A DNA stretch of 64,000 nucleotides, from assembly GCA_949987705.1 (NCBI GenBank), contig OX465284.1:67379470-67443469 (forward strand), given 5' to 3'. The notes under the pieces are model-generated. The model did not search any database. It saw only the letters and a list, made by a program, of their open reading frames with translations, and had not been told where the DNA came from. The stretch is from Thereva unica. Its lineage: Eukaryota > Arthropoda > Insecta > Diptera > Therevidae. This document shows, piece by piece, positions 54,038 through 64,000 of the stretch. The first letter of the stretch is position 1. Every line of letters begins with the position of its first letter. Position numbers and translations under genes: made by a program.

Positions 54038-54467
54038 CAGGGAGACTATACGAGGAGATATAAATCTTATGGGGAAAATAACCGGAAATTGATGCGTAGC
54101 AGAAACTAAACTTCTAGTTCATTTTTGGCCACAGATGTCGCCTAAAGCTGACGTGCACCACGTGAACTTAGCTGAATTTTACCTATTTCGATGATTTCTT
54201 CAAAATTGTCAGGCGAAATGCAAAAAAAATCATTGGGAGTTAATAAAAATTCATTGGAAAATTCATAAAATTGTTAAATATGAAAAATTAGAAGCGGATT
54301 TTTCAAGATAGGCGTAAACATAACATATATTAACAGTTAACGAACTTGGCCATGAACCGGATGAATATAATCCGCCATGCTTTTGGGGGTACATGTGACT
54401 GTGGCGCCCTCATTAATCAAACGAAAAGTGACAACACGGAGTTATATCTCCTTGTATAGTCTCCCTG
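54038..54467. mobile_element. hAT MITE, 8-bp duplication GATTGAAG
   Basis: 430 bp with ends CAGGGAGACTATACGAGGAG and CTCCTTGTATAGTCTCCCTG (inverted). Perfect 8-bp duplication GATTGAAG at 54030-54037 and 54468-54475. CAGGG ends plus 8 bp define hAT. Noncoding. Confidence 0.93.
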
Positions 54468-54592
54468 GATTGAAGTGTCAAAAGCAACATTAAAAACAGC
54501 TGATTTTGTCATTTATTATTTAGCCCAAAATGTAGTCAGTGTTTGTTGAAAAATTTATAAATGAAGAGGAAGATGATGATATTCTTTATAAC

Positions 54593-55546
54593 CAGGGTTG
54601 CCACCTTTAGGGGGGAAAAAAACGGGACGATCGGGCATCCAAAGAGACGTTCTGAGTTTGGTGAAAAAAAAATTATTCATGAGACAGTCAAAGGAAAATG
54701 AAACTTTATTTTGTATTTATATTTGTATTTATTTTATATAATTATTTTTTCCATGTGTATTTCTTATTGTTACGAGCCGCTTTTAGTAAATCTATATCAT
54801 TTTTGTATTTATTTATGAAGTCTGAACAAGACTTGTGCATATTCAAAGAAATTAGCAATTCTGTTCTCTACGGAGCAACGATTTCTGATATTAGACCATT
54901 TCATGGTCATTTGCGAAAATACGCGCTCAACATACGCATTTGAAGGAGGTATGCTCAAAGCACGAGATACAACACTAAATAATGCGTTCAAATTCTGCTC
55001 CTTTGCGACTTTAAATACTTGGACCCATTTTTTATCAACGCTTTGCTTTTGCTCGATCTGTGGTAGTATATTCTTCACCACACTGTAGTCTTCAAATAAC
55101 TCGTCCGTAGAAAATCCTTCTTCGGAGTCGAATCCCATAATTGAAGCAGCATCACAAAGTTTTGCAAAAATTAAATTCCCATCAAGTGACAATGGTTGCA
55201 ATTTTTTCAGGGGATTCGATTCATCGAAATCAAAGCGGGTTTGAAGATAATTCAGCGCATTTTGGTAAAATTCCTTGAAATCCGATATACATTGTTTATA
55301 AACAGTATTTTCTGCACGGTGTTCGGCAATACGCAAATGGGATCCATAAAAATTTTCTTTCAATCTTGTCTCTAGGCTTTCTGCCACATCTGCCAAAATT
55401 TTGTATAGTTGGGCCGAACTTGTTGACATATTTTGCCTGTCGCATATTGTCAAAAATCGGGACATAATCGATAGGCCTTCGGGACGCGGGACATTGTCTT
55501 CGAAATCGGGAATGTCCCGACAAAATCGGGACGGGTGGCAACTCTG
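54593..55546 (-). mobile_element. Internally deleted hAT element, 8-bp duplication TTTATAAC
   Basis: 954 bp, ends CAGGGTTGCCACCTTTAGG and (reverse complement) CAGAGTTGCCACCCGTCC. Perfect duplication TTTATAAC at 54585-54592 and 55547-55554. It keeps only the 3' part of the transposase gene (minus strand). Confidence 0.93.
54809..55465 (-). pseudogene. hAT transposase C-terminal fragment
   Basis: Frame of 218 codons. The last 60 residues (ALFSVVSRALSIPPSNAYVE, RVFSQMTMKWSNIRNRCSVE) are the hAT family dimerisation domain ('al.iP.ssa.vERvFS......s..Rnrl......'). The preceding part covers the helical insertion domain. The N-terminal zinc finger and the first catalytic residues are deleted. The element TIRs lie immediately outside. 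Confidence 0.9.
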
Positions 55547-55727
55547 TTTATAACAAAAAATTGCACGGATATGAAAATTTTAAGCATAAGTCCAAAATTT
55601 GGCAAAAAATTACTGAAAAAAGTGATATTTGAATACGTTCGATTGGGTCAGTATAACCAGCACAATTCCATTTCTTTAACTCTCCATTCTGTTGCTTTCC
55701 TTTGCGTCCAGTATAATTGAGGCTTAA

Positions 55728-56125
55728 AGCTGGAAGTACATAATTGCGTTGCATTGCAATACATGATTGGATTTAACTGCAATGCGTTACATTATATGGA
55801 TTTGACACATTAATGCGTTGCGTGTTGGCACTTAAATGCGCTTTGAAATTTAAATTCATGCTGAATTTTTGTTGAATCTCCCATCAAAATCCGTTTTTAA
55901 TATATTACTAAGTTAATCCAAGCTAATAATATTTTTGCAGATAAAAACAAGACCATTTTGACACAGTATTGAATGCGTCGTATGCGTAAAAGTTGAAAGT
56001 TAAACAACTGTTGCATTGCATTGCGATGCATTGAATGGTGCCGCATTAATACGTCTGCCATCATTGAAATATTCAGTGTTTACTTGATCTGTCAACGCAT
56101 CCATGCAACGCAATGTAATTATATC
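55728..56125. mobile_element. Probable foldback element with TTGCGTTGCATTG ends
   Basis: The left part has ATAATTGCGTTGCATTGC (55741) and the right part CATGCAACGCAATGTAATTA (56101), roughly inverted, with further GCGTTGC/GCAACGC motifs between. Decayed; ends uncertain. Confidence 0.5.
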
Positions 56126-56830
56126 CGTGTTTTTTTAATGAACTACATTATATAGTTCTTTTATCGAGTTCATTAAAACAACGACAAGGGAAATTTCATG
56201 AAGCGCCTACTTCGATGCTTAAAAATTTCAAAATTAAACGGAAGTTAAGTGTTATTTTTTACACTGTACTGTAACACGAAATCCCCTCTAGATGCATGAC
56301 ACGAAATCCCCTCTAGAAAATAATAAATATATTTCTACAAAATCAATTATCTGTTATAAGTTTGCTCTCATCACTTTCCTGTTGTTTTTATTTTTAAATT
56401 ACGTCTTTCCAACCCCCGAAAGTATGCAATATTCCGAAAAGAAAGGGAAATTGATTGCAAGTAAAACCAAATTTGCTGCCGCTGCCTTTAGATTGTGTGA
56501 AAACAGAATTTTTTCCGATTACATTTCTGCAACTCAGACGAAAAGTAAACCTTCTAAAAGGTGATGTGTGTGGTGCTACAAGAATACATATTGTAGGCGA
56601 GCCTACCAGAATTTTCTGCAAAGTACCTGTACCACACGCTTGAAGACCATTAGCTTTACCTTGTTTAAGTTTCGCTTTATATATTTTTTAAATTTGGCCG
56701 TTCTGATACTTAGCAATGAGCCATTACAAATCGCACACAACTTTCCATCACTCAATCCCGCAAGGTGTTAATACCAGGGCTTCATATTTATTTTGTACGA
56801 AATAGTAAAAAAATAAAATATATTAATTAC
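56126..56830. other. dpr intron next to the Ig exon
   Basis: A direct repeat ACACGAAATCCCCTCTAGA (56274 and 56300) and no recognised gene. The frames 56292-56564 and others are chance. Confidence 0.4.
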
Positions 56831-56967
56831 CATTCAATACGTGAACAAGGACGGTAGCCTGTATTTCGTTGCTCAGCAAACACGTGTAATTTCCAGAGTC
56901 GTATCGATTTGCATTTGCGATGTAAAGTCTGCTAACAGCTTGTCCAGGAAGTAGATCTGTTTTTACA
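56831..56967 (-). CDS. dpr-family gene, second Ig-domain exon (C-terminal half)
   Basis: Reads (S)VKTDLLPGQAVSRLYIANAN then RYDSGNYTCLLSNEIQATVL and VHVLNG. D.G.Y.C is the Ig F-strand signature, and SRLYIANAN/VHVLNG are typical of dpr (defective proboscis extension response) proteins. These are neuronal cell-surface IgSF proteins that pair with DIP partners at synapses. Acceptor TTTTGCAG|, donor AATG|GTAATT; phases 2 and 1 match the neighbouring exons at 62994 and 39447. Intact. Confidence 0.95.
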
Positions 56968-57290
56968 CTGCAAAAGGAATGGGTTAAAAGTGTTAAATTT
57001 AATTTAAATATTAATAATACACAATAGTAACTGGAAATTGCAATGATTTCAATGGAAATTTGCTTAAAAATGTATCTCGATGTAGTCAATATTTTATTCG
57101 TAAACATTGAGCAATTAAAAACAGCGTAAGCTATATTTTAAAAATTTCTGATATGTAACTTTTTTATTTTAATTTCACAGACTGCGATACAAATATTGAC
57201 TTTATATAGTTAATTATTTTTAAAGTAACTATGATTGTGGCATTAAGAGTATGATTTCGAAAATTGCAGAAAATTTAGAGCTCTCTCCTA
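56968..57290. other. dpr intron near the acceptor
   Basis: AT-rich; nothing recognised. Confidence 0.4.
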
Positions 57291-57739
57291 GGTGGAGTTT
57301 CATAAGATGCGCGGAGTACGTTGCATAAGTTGAATCCGTTGAGTAAACTCTGTACATTTAAATGGAATGGAATTCATAGGCCAAGGCATATGGCGTTTGT
57401 GACGCAAAAGTGGGGTTACTTTCTACTTTTGTAATGCGTTGACAGCCAAATGCGATCAGGTGGGCTGTTATTTTGATGTCAAAATAAGTGATTGCTTTCT
57501 CGCTTTCGGCCGAGTGATTTACTAAAAAAGAAACGACGAAAAATCGTAGATAAATTATAATAATCTTCTAACAGAATGTTTTTTATAATGCAAAACAAAA
57601 CAAAAATGGCATTTGACACGGAATGAAGCAACGTATTTTATGAAACAAGTATGCAATGCGATAGAAGCAACGTATTCAACGCATTTCAACGAACACAACG
57701 CGAACGCACCCTCCACATCTTATGAAATTCCACTTTGTC
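57291..57739. mobile_element. Foldback MITE (TTTCATAAGATG ends), CTA flanks
   Basis: Left GGTGGAGTTTCATAAGATGC, right CATCTTATGAAATTCCACTT (inverted). CTA at 57288-57290 and 57740-57742. GCGTTG/CAACGC motifs inside. 449 bp, noncoding. Confidence 0.75.
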
Positions 57740-57742
57740 CTA

Positions 57743-58861
57743 AATTAATATTAAAAACTAACGTGTAAATAAAACTATCCTGTAATCCATTGTTTCTCAA
57801 CCTTGGGGTCATCATTAGATATAAAAGGGGTCACAATATATTCAAAATAATTATTTTAATATACAATGTATTGTGATGATTTATACGCCATCTATTGAAA
57901 GTTGAATCAACAGTTATTTATAACGACTTTGTTGGGTTTTGAATTTACAAGTTATCTACTATGCTAACATGGCGCCATCTATTAGACTCTAGATCTATTA
58001 AAAAGGAAAGAATTTTCCATTAAGAACTAGAAAATAGGCGAAGGTTCTAGAATTTAGATAAAGGGGGTGGAAAGTCAGTTTGATTTGAAAAGCAATGAAA
58101 GTGTTCTTAAGTGACCCAAAGCGAAAAGTGGCGATTGAAAAATGAATTAAAAAGGGCAGGATTTTTCAAAATGGGTTTGGAAGCGGTCCAGGAAGGGTTT
58201 CTTCGATTGTTGATAATGTCCAACAGTCGAAGAGTTCGCGTTTTACCTCATTACTCGGCAAAGAGGGAGAGTATCTTTAGTCGGATCAACATCAATCAAA
58301 TGGAGTTGCGCAACCTGCTCGAGACATAAACCGTTTAATTATTTTTTTCTATTCGTTGTACTTCCTAATTTCATGCAGGAAACGCCATTTTCTACATGGC
58401 TCCGTTAGTGGAAAATCGCACTTTGTCTGTTGTTGGGGAAAATACGAGACTATTTTGTTGAACCGCTTAATGCACACCTCCGTGACATATACGGGCGGGA
58501 ACCTTTACCGGCAGAATTGTGCAGCTCCGTGAACGTCACGGTCTCTGTAATTTTATACGTCTCAAAATATTACAGCTCCGTATGGGTCACGGTTAATATA
58601 GAAATATAATTTTCCAAATATTTTAAGTCCGTATCTGTCACGTTGGATGGTAGATAATTGCCATTCTCGGAATTTGCGTTTGCTTATGCTAAGACTAGAG
58701 CCAGATGTTTATGTTTTTTAAAATTTACTATATACAATAAAAATATTAATAAAAAAAATTTTATTTGCAAAAAAATGATTTTTTTGTACCTAAATTGATT
58801 AAAAAAATGTGCATTAAGGGGTTAAGGAGCTGTTATTATATATGTATGTTTTATATTTTCA
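57743..58861 (+). pseudogene. hAT fragment: terminus and transposase C-terminus
   Basis: TTGTTTCTCAACCTTGGGGTC at 57790 is a common hAT end. A frame at 58111-58329 ends LPHYSAKRESIFSRININQM-ELRNLLET, i.e. the hAT dimerisation motif (consensus lPhSsA..ERiFS..n..k...Rn.l). No right end identified. 58380-58861 is unassigned AT-rich DNA. Confidence 0.65.
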
Positions 58862-59226
58862 TAGAGATGCGCCGAATGTTCGGCCGAATATTTATATTCG
58901 GTATATTCGACGTATTTTTTAATGTTCGTATTCAGCCGAATATTCGGTTAGTTTGCCGAATAATTACCGAATATTTAAATAGTGTTATTTTAAGAGTTAC
59001 ATATATTAAAGAGGCTTTATTGTGGAACCGTACATTGATAGTATTTGTAAATGAAACAAACACTTCTCTGTGTAACCGTATTTATTAGCAAAATCAAAAA
59101 TTTAAAAAATTGAGAATCCACACACGAGTCCCAATCAGGCGCGGATTTAGAATTTTGTTTTGGGGGGGGGTCACGGAAATTAAAAGTAAACCAAGAAAGC
59201 GAAACACTGAAAGCATTCGACTATTA

Positions 59227-59812
59227 AAGGTCGATTCGCACTATACGGAACGTCAACGTCACGTCACGGAACGGCAACGGCACGTCAAAATATTCTTTAA
59301 TGAGTTTTGCACTACACATTCACATATATAGGCAACGTCACGGACCGTCAACGTAACGGCACGTCAAAATTAGTTTCAAACTATATTTTGACGTGACGTG
59401 CCTTGTGTGACTGTGTATATTCTGTTGAATGTGAACATAGTAATGGAGACATCTCGAGTTTTTCAAGTATTTATCCTTTTTTTTATTAAACTTATTTATC
59501 ATGGATGATGAAAAATTGATTAAAAAGGTTTGGCGACATACGGAACTTTATGATATGTCGCAAATTTTCATCTTCCTCAACCAAACCTAATGCGATCATT
59601 GCTAAATTTTTGTTATTAAATTTTAGTATTCCAAAGAACAGTTTAAATTAGCAATACGGAATAAGATAATACTCTATCTAATTCTTCATAGACTGAATGG
59701 CATAATTAACGTAACGTTGACGAGACGTTTAAGTGCGAATTGAAGCCAAAATTCACGTGCCGTTGCTGTTCTGTGACGTGACGTTGACGTTCCGTATAGT
59801 GTGAATCGACCT
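59227..59812. mobile_element. Foldback MITE (AAGGTCGATTCGCACTATAC ends), TTA duplication
   Basis: 586 bp. Left AAGGTCGATTCGCACTATAC then GGAACGTCAACGTCACGTCAC; the right arm is the inverse. TTA at 59224-59226 and 59813-59815. ACGTCA/TGACGT repeats inside both arms. Nested inside the hAT at 59136-61384. Confidence 0.9.
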
Positions 59813-59815
59813 TTA

Positions 59816-61310
59816 CTTGGACAAAATGGAACGCTTTCATTTCACCAACGGAACCAATATTATCAGAGGGTGGTAGAAGCTGAAAAAAGTTTCCTTCAGA
59901 CTTTGCATAACCCAGCATCTGTGTGTACAACGGGACTCACAAGTAAAAGAAAGCCGAGATCGATGTTACTATGTAGGGATAATGAACTTCTCTATAATCG
60001 TGACACTGACGGAAAAGTAGATATTCTGATGGCAAATGATAGGAACTTCAGGGCACTCTTCGTTGAATTCGGCGACTTTACTCTTCAGTATCATTTGGAA
60101 ACCGCAGGTTCAATCGCGACATATATCAGTAAAACCACCCAAAATCAACTTATGGAAGCCTGCAAAGACGAAATTCAGTAAGCTATTCTGAAAGGAGTTA
60201 GAGCGGCAAAGTTTTGCGCAGTTGTATTTGATGAGACGAACGACAATTCTTATACAAAACACCTTAGCTTATCCTACTACTACTACTGCAACAGAGCAAT
60301 CAGAGAATTTCATCACATTTTGCGATCATACCAAGCAATTCGTTCCGAGGATATCGTCATCGATCTGTGTGAGAATTTCGACTTGGACCTAAAATATTTG
60401 GTTGGAATTAGAACAGATAGTTGCTCGCTAATGGCGTCTGATTTGAAAGGGGTATGTCAGGACTTGACGAAAGTAGCCATTCGCGCAAGACGTTGTTCTT
60501 GCAGTAATCATTTGTTAACAATTCTTTATTAAAATCTTCCAAAGTTTCAAATTGTCGCAATGCTTCAGGAACAATGAGAGCAGTTTTGGCTTTGGCTAAC
60601 GGTTTTGCTAACGTTTTTAAAAAACATCTTGATGGCAAATCACTTAAGGACTTTGCTAGACTGGCAGAAACCAGCTGGGTAGAAAATCACGTTGGGCACA
60701 TGCAGTTTGAGGGTGAACAATTAATAAAAAAGCGTGACGCACTTAATGAGATTTCGGTGTGGGAGGACGCGAAAACTGCATCTGCTGCGGCAAATCTACG
60801 TCTTGTACTTTTCAGCCTAGAGTTTCCGATTTCATCTGCTTAGTTAAATGACGTTCTAGGCGTGTATAATATTCGTACTATTTGATTTTTTATCATAGCA
60901 ATTAATAACGTAATAAACTTTTACTTTTCGTACGTATTCGGTACACCTTTACCTGTGAGCCGAATACTCCAAACGTCATTAGATTTAAAAAAAGCAACGG
61001 ATATGATCAAAGATACCCTTGCTGACCAAAAGATGTGATGAAGATTCTGGTTTTCGATGGTTATTTACTGAAGCCCAACATCTCGCTGCACAATAATTGG
61101 AAGAGGAATTCAAAGAAGCACGGGTTGTTTATCGTCAAAAAATCAAACTCCAGAAGATGAATCTTCATTCCTATATTGGACAACATTGTTACCGAATTTA
61201 ATGAAATGCTTTCTCCAGACTTGTTGGACCGAGACGTTGATCAGTTGAGACATTCAAGATGTTCGACAAGTAGCAGAAGCGTCAGCGGCTTTTGGTTTCT
61301 CCCATCTCAA
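59816..61310 (+). pseudogene. zf-MYM/DUF4371-type hAT transposase, broken
   Basis: Pieces in order: RNQYYQRVVEAEKSFLQTLH; ISKTTQNQLMEACKDEIQ, a stop, then AILKGVRAAKFCAVVFDETN (DE catalytic region typical of this family); GIRTDSCSLMASDLKGVCQD (the 'G.cfD.a..M....GVq' block); NHLLTILY; ANGFANVFKKHLDGKSLKDF; and near 61075 FTEAQHLAAQ. The family resembles zinc-finger MYM-type/52 kDa repressor-like hAT proteins. Multiple stops and missing segments. A short insertion with GTATTCGG motifs lies near 60860-60980. Confidence 0.8.
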
Positions 61311-61526
61311 CTATTTTTGCATAGTTCGAGCTTTTGGGGGGGGGGGTCATGACCCCCGTAACCCCCCCTTTAATCAGCGGTTGGTCCCAATTGAATCTGA
61401 ACGAGACCGATTTGAATCTAGTTTGCGGTCGCAAGCAATATCAAGTTAGTGACACACAAGCGTACCTGCGTTGCATTCAGCGGTTCCATGATATGCGGCG
61501 AGTTTCCACTAACATCTAATTGCTTA

Positions 61527-62105
61527 TGGGGCCCATCCACGGGCCAACTAGTTGCCCAAACTGAGTTGTGTAAAAAGTTGTTGTTTTGCCACAAACGCTT
61601 CAACTGAGTTGATATTTCAAGTGACAATTCGATATTTTATAGGAAATTTGAAAGTTAAATGAAATTGTTGAAAACCCGCGACTAAGTTTTATAATAATAA
61701 AAATTGGAGAAAGATGATTATTTAGATTAATCATAGTTTTTTTAAATTATTAATATGGATATTTATATTTTTTAAAATATAAATTAAATTCTAAAAGTAT
61801 AAATTATGAAAATAATTTAATATTATGTGAACTTTCATAATTTAAATTAAAAATAATGCAAAATAAACTTGCAAAAAAAATATATTCTTCGAATTCAGGC
61901 TTAATTCATTTAAATTGTTTGCCCAACTGCAATACACACAGTGCGACTAGTTGCCCAAACTCTTGGCCCCGCCCCCACAAAATTAAAAGATTTTGATTTA
62001 TCCCAACTGAAACCCCAACTGTCAAACCCCATAAACGCAACGATTCAGTGCCAACACAACTCAACTTGGACTTTGGGCAACTTGTTGGCCCGTGGATGGG
62101 CCCCA
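61527..62105. mobile_element. Foldback MITE (TGGGGCCCATCCACGGGCCA ends), TTA duplication
   Basis: 579 bp. Left TGGGGCCCATCCACGGGCCA plus ACTAGTTGCCCAAA; right inverted TGGCCCGTGGATGGGCCCCA. TTA at 61524-61526 and 62106-62108. Internal repeats GTTGCCCAAACT recur at 61946. The middle is very AT-rich. Noncoding. Confidence 0.92.
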
Positions 62106-62798
62106 TTAGTTGCATTCCGTCCCGGCTTTTAAACATAACCCAAAAATCTAAGTTAGGAGCGTATGATTGTGTGTGCTATGACGCATGCGGCTATAGATAT
62201 AGAAAAAGTTGAAAATAGACCGACATTTGCGATGCATGCATTCCATTCACGGAATACTCCGTCAAGTCGCATTTGAATACACATACATAAATGTCACCAG
62301 TTTCAGTTGCGTGGCTGCATTTGGACGTGTCCTAATTTATTCAACAAAATCTTCGTGAGCACAGAATACCGATTGATCAAAAATCAGTTGCGCTTGTGTG
62401 TGGACAAAGGTTTCATTTTGGTTGCAAACTGGTTGTGAGCTTGATAATGCTGAAACCAGTTTGAAACTGGTATTGCAAATCAGTCGACTCATGTGCGTAG
62501 GGTGAAGCCCTAATTTCACCAAACCCCAAAATAGAGTAAAAGGCGGCAAAAGACGTAAAAACGCCTATTAAATATAGCCTTGTACATATTTCGTTAGGCA
62601 ACCCACATTTTTTAACAAATTTTTTATCCTAGAAATAATTTCATTCGGTTACTCGATCGGTGCAGGTCGTTCTTCTACGGATTCTGTGCTATATAATGAA
62701 CCTGCTTACTGAACCGAATAATTCGGCCGAATGTTCGGTTCGGTACGTTTTTGACCGAATATTCGTATTCGGTCGAACCCATATTCGGCGCATCTCTA

Positions 62799-62993
62799 AT
62801 ATCCATCATTATTGCATCGCTCGTTGTCTATTTTCCTCTTTATTCCTTATTACTGAGTTTAAATTTCTTGAACTTAACCTTATGATTTAAGTTCTATCAC
62901 TATGAAATCAAAAATTATGGTCTCTATTTTCTAAGCTAGGTGAAAAAGTACAATATTTTGAAATCAAATTATAATTTTCGTTTCTTTTCTTAC
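62799..62993. other. dpr intron next to the donor
   Basis: AT-rich, nothing recognised. Confidence 0.4.
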
Positions 62994-63171
62994 CTTATGC
63001 CACCTCGGCTAGTATCATAGTTCAACATTCGATTACCATGTTTCCATGTAATATAGTTGGTAGGTTGGGGAATTTTTGATATGACACACTGAAGCTCAAT
63101 GGTACTTCCTACTTTGTAATATTTTTCTGGTGTTGTTGATCCTCTTTCATCTACAATATCAACTTGAGGAA
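62994..63171 (-). CDS. dpr-family gene, second Ig-domain exon (N-terminal half)
   Basis: Reads (V)PQVDIVDERGSTTPEKYYKV then GSTIELQCVISKIPQPTNYI and TWKHGNRMLNYDTSRGGI. The Cys of IELQC and Trp of TWKHG are the B- and C-strand marks of the Ig fold, and NYDTSRGG is a dpr hallmark. Acceptor AATTTCAG| at 63172-63173, donor ATAAG|GTAAG; phases 1 and 2. From memory it is nearest to the dpr14/dpr18-like members, but I do not assign a symbol. Upstream exons (signal peptide, first Ig domain) lie beyond this window. Confidence 0.95.
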
Positions 63172-63863
63172 CTGAAATTAAGTAATAGAAATGTATAAGA
63201 ATTTTTAGATTAGAGCTATGTTATCGGTTTGATGATCAACTGAACAACAGCACAATTTGCATGACAAAACAATTTTCTAATATAATTAAAATGGTTATAA
63301 AATGGCAAGCGAATTTAAGCAACTGCGTTCCGATTCCACTGAAAACTGGTATGGGGAAGATTTAAGGTTGTAAATTACGAGTACAAATTATATTTTCAAA
63401 TAACGAGATTTTGGAAAAAAAAACTATATTTTCAAGATGGCGGTGCCGTTCCCGTAGTGTTGTTACAATTCCGTGGAAAATCGTTATATGGTGGTTTTTA
63501 GACTCACAAGTGACGAATTTGTGGTGTACATGTTTTCCCTCTCCGTTGTATTTTTTCGTATTATAGATATTGTGTTGTGTACTATAAGGTACAGTGCAGT
63601 GTACCACATTTTTATTTAACATACAGTGCAAATGCTGTCATATATCAACAGCCAAAGGGCAGGGAGGAGACATTAGAATTGACTGGTTTGATTGAAGACA
63701 GAAACCAGAGTCACCGGGAGCTCAAAAGGAAGGATGAAAGTCCTCAATCTAAAAAGAATAACTGCAGAAAAGCTGTGCAGGATGAAGAAAAGAGAATATT
63801 CAAGCAGATATGGGAAGGCTGCGATGAAAGAGAATTAGTGCAATAAGCCAAGTACGCACATCT
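63172..63863. other. Upstream dpr intron, unassigned
   Basis: No exon recognised. The open frame 63577-63846 (ETLELTGLIEDRNQSHRELK...) is hydrophilic but matches nothing I know. Confidence 0.35.
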
Positions 63864-63962
63864 TTCGAAATGTAAAAAAACGTGGGACTCGTTATCTATA
63901 TTAATTTTTTATTAGCACAGGAAATTTTCGCTAGCGCACCATGCTTTTTTACATTTCGAAAG
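63864..63962. repeat. 99-bp snapback repeat (CTTTCGAAATGTAAAAAA ends)
   Basis: CTTTCGAAATGTAAAAAAAC at the left is matched, inverted, by TTTTTTACATTTCGAAAG at the right, with CGTGG/CCATG next in. The same end, TTTTTACATTTCGAAAGG, stands at 41755, so this is a dispersed family. Confidence 0.65.
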
Positions 63963-64000
63963 GTAGGTTCTTTCCATATACTGGCTGCAGCAATAAAAAC

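Larger units (their letters stand above)
53868..55724 (+). mobile_element. DNA transposon (AGCCTCAATTATACTG ends), TAA duplication, host of two hAT insertions
   Basis: Left AGCCTCAATTATACTGAACG, right inverted CGTCCAGTATAATTGAGGCT. Flanked by TAA at 53865-53867 and 55725-55727. Removing the two hAT elements leaves ~460 bp. Its interior encodes a piece (EKFINEEEDDDILY before, ENFKHKSKIWQKITEKSDI after the second insertion) that resembles a Myb/MADF-like accessory protein of a PIF-type transposon. Confidence 0.8.
59136..61384 (+). mobile_element. hAT element (zf-MYM/DUF4371-like), 8-bp duplication GTCCCAAT
   Basis: Left CAGGCGCGGATTTAGAATTT with a following G-run, right ...CCCCCCCTTTAATCAGCGGTTG. 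Perfect duplication GTCCCAAT at 59128-59135 and 61385-61392. It carries a decayed transposase (59816-61310) and is itself interrupted by the MITE 59227-59812. Confidence 0.9.
58862..62798. mobile_element. hAT-like transposon (TAGAGATGCGCCGAA ends) with nested insertions
   Basis: Left TAGAGATGCGCCGAATGTTC and right (reverse complement) TAGAGATGCGCCGAATATGG, with inner ATTCGGCCGAA repeats at both ends (58880-58970, 62710-62780). 3.9 kb, but only ~1.1 kb is its own; the rest is the hAT at 59136-61384 and the MITE at 61527-62105. No convincing 8-bp duplication (ATATTTTC/ATATCCAT). Lies in the dpr intron. Confidence 0.75.

Noticed and set aside
1..64000. tRNA, rRNA and snRNA genes
   Set aside because: No A/B-box plus cloverleaf, rRNA-like block or PSE/Sm-type arrangement was recognised by eye; a covariance-model scan would be needed to exclude them.

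Overview
The window is nuclear DNA of an insect, most likely a higher fly (Diptera; a tephritid-like genome is my best guess, inferred from the dpr-type and ribosomal protein sequences and the TE mix, not proven). Genes have small canonical GT-AG introns, 5' TOP-type starts, AATAAA signals and AT-rich spacers. Only four cellular genes are convincing: RpS6 (minus, three exons, 10805-11776, 248 aa), RpL36 (minus, two coding exons 17899-18123 and 22068-22190 plus a probable 5' UTR exon, 115 aa), a ZAD plus five C2H2 zinc-finger gene (plus, exons 26005-26145 and 29798-30586, 309 aa) and the 3' half of a dpr-family immunoglobulin-superfamily gene (minus, exons 62994-63171, 56831-56967, 39347-39447; earlier exons lie beyond the right edge). 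In Drosophila, as I recall, RpS6, RpL36 and several dpr genes are X-linked (Muller A), which would fit this block.

Nearly everything else is mobile DNA, much of it nested. 1-9 kb: LINE in LINE, one of them split by a probable solo LTR, then a nearly complete reversed CR1/Jockey-like LINE with ORF1. 9.7-25.8 kb: a dense set of foldback MITEs around RpS6 and RpL36, including a PIF/Harbinger remnant with TTA duplications and three tandem copies of one MITE. 26.5-37.9 kb: many broken copies of one LINE family (called LINE-A here) inside and after the zinc-finger gene. 39.4-63 kb: the two TE-filled introns (17.4 and 6.0 kb) of the dpr gene, holding a DINE-TR/Helentron-like element with four ~147-bp repeats, a ~120-bp repeat array, a Copia 3' end, an internally deleted RNase H-bearing LINE, and DNA transposons nested in DNA transposons with perfect 8-bp or 3-bp target duplications.

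The host genes do not form a pathway: two are cytosolic ribosomal proteins, one is a likely transcription factor and one a neuronal surface protein. The most unusual property is the number of different short foldback elements that share a 3-bp TTA/TAA-like target duplication and an ACACG-like core in their terminal repeats, which suggests mobilisation by one or a few PIF/Harbinger-type transposases. All calls are from reading the sequence; no searches were run.
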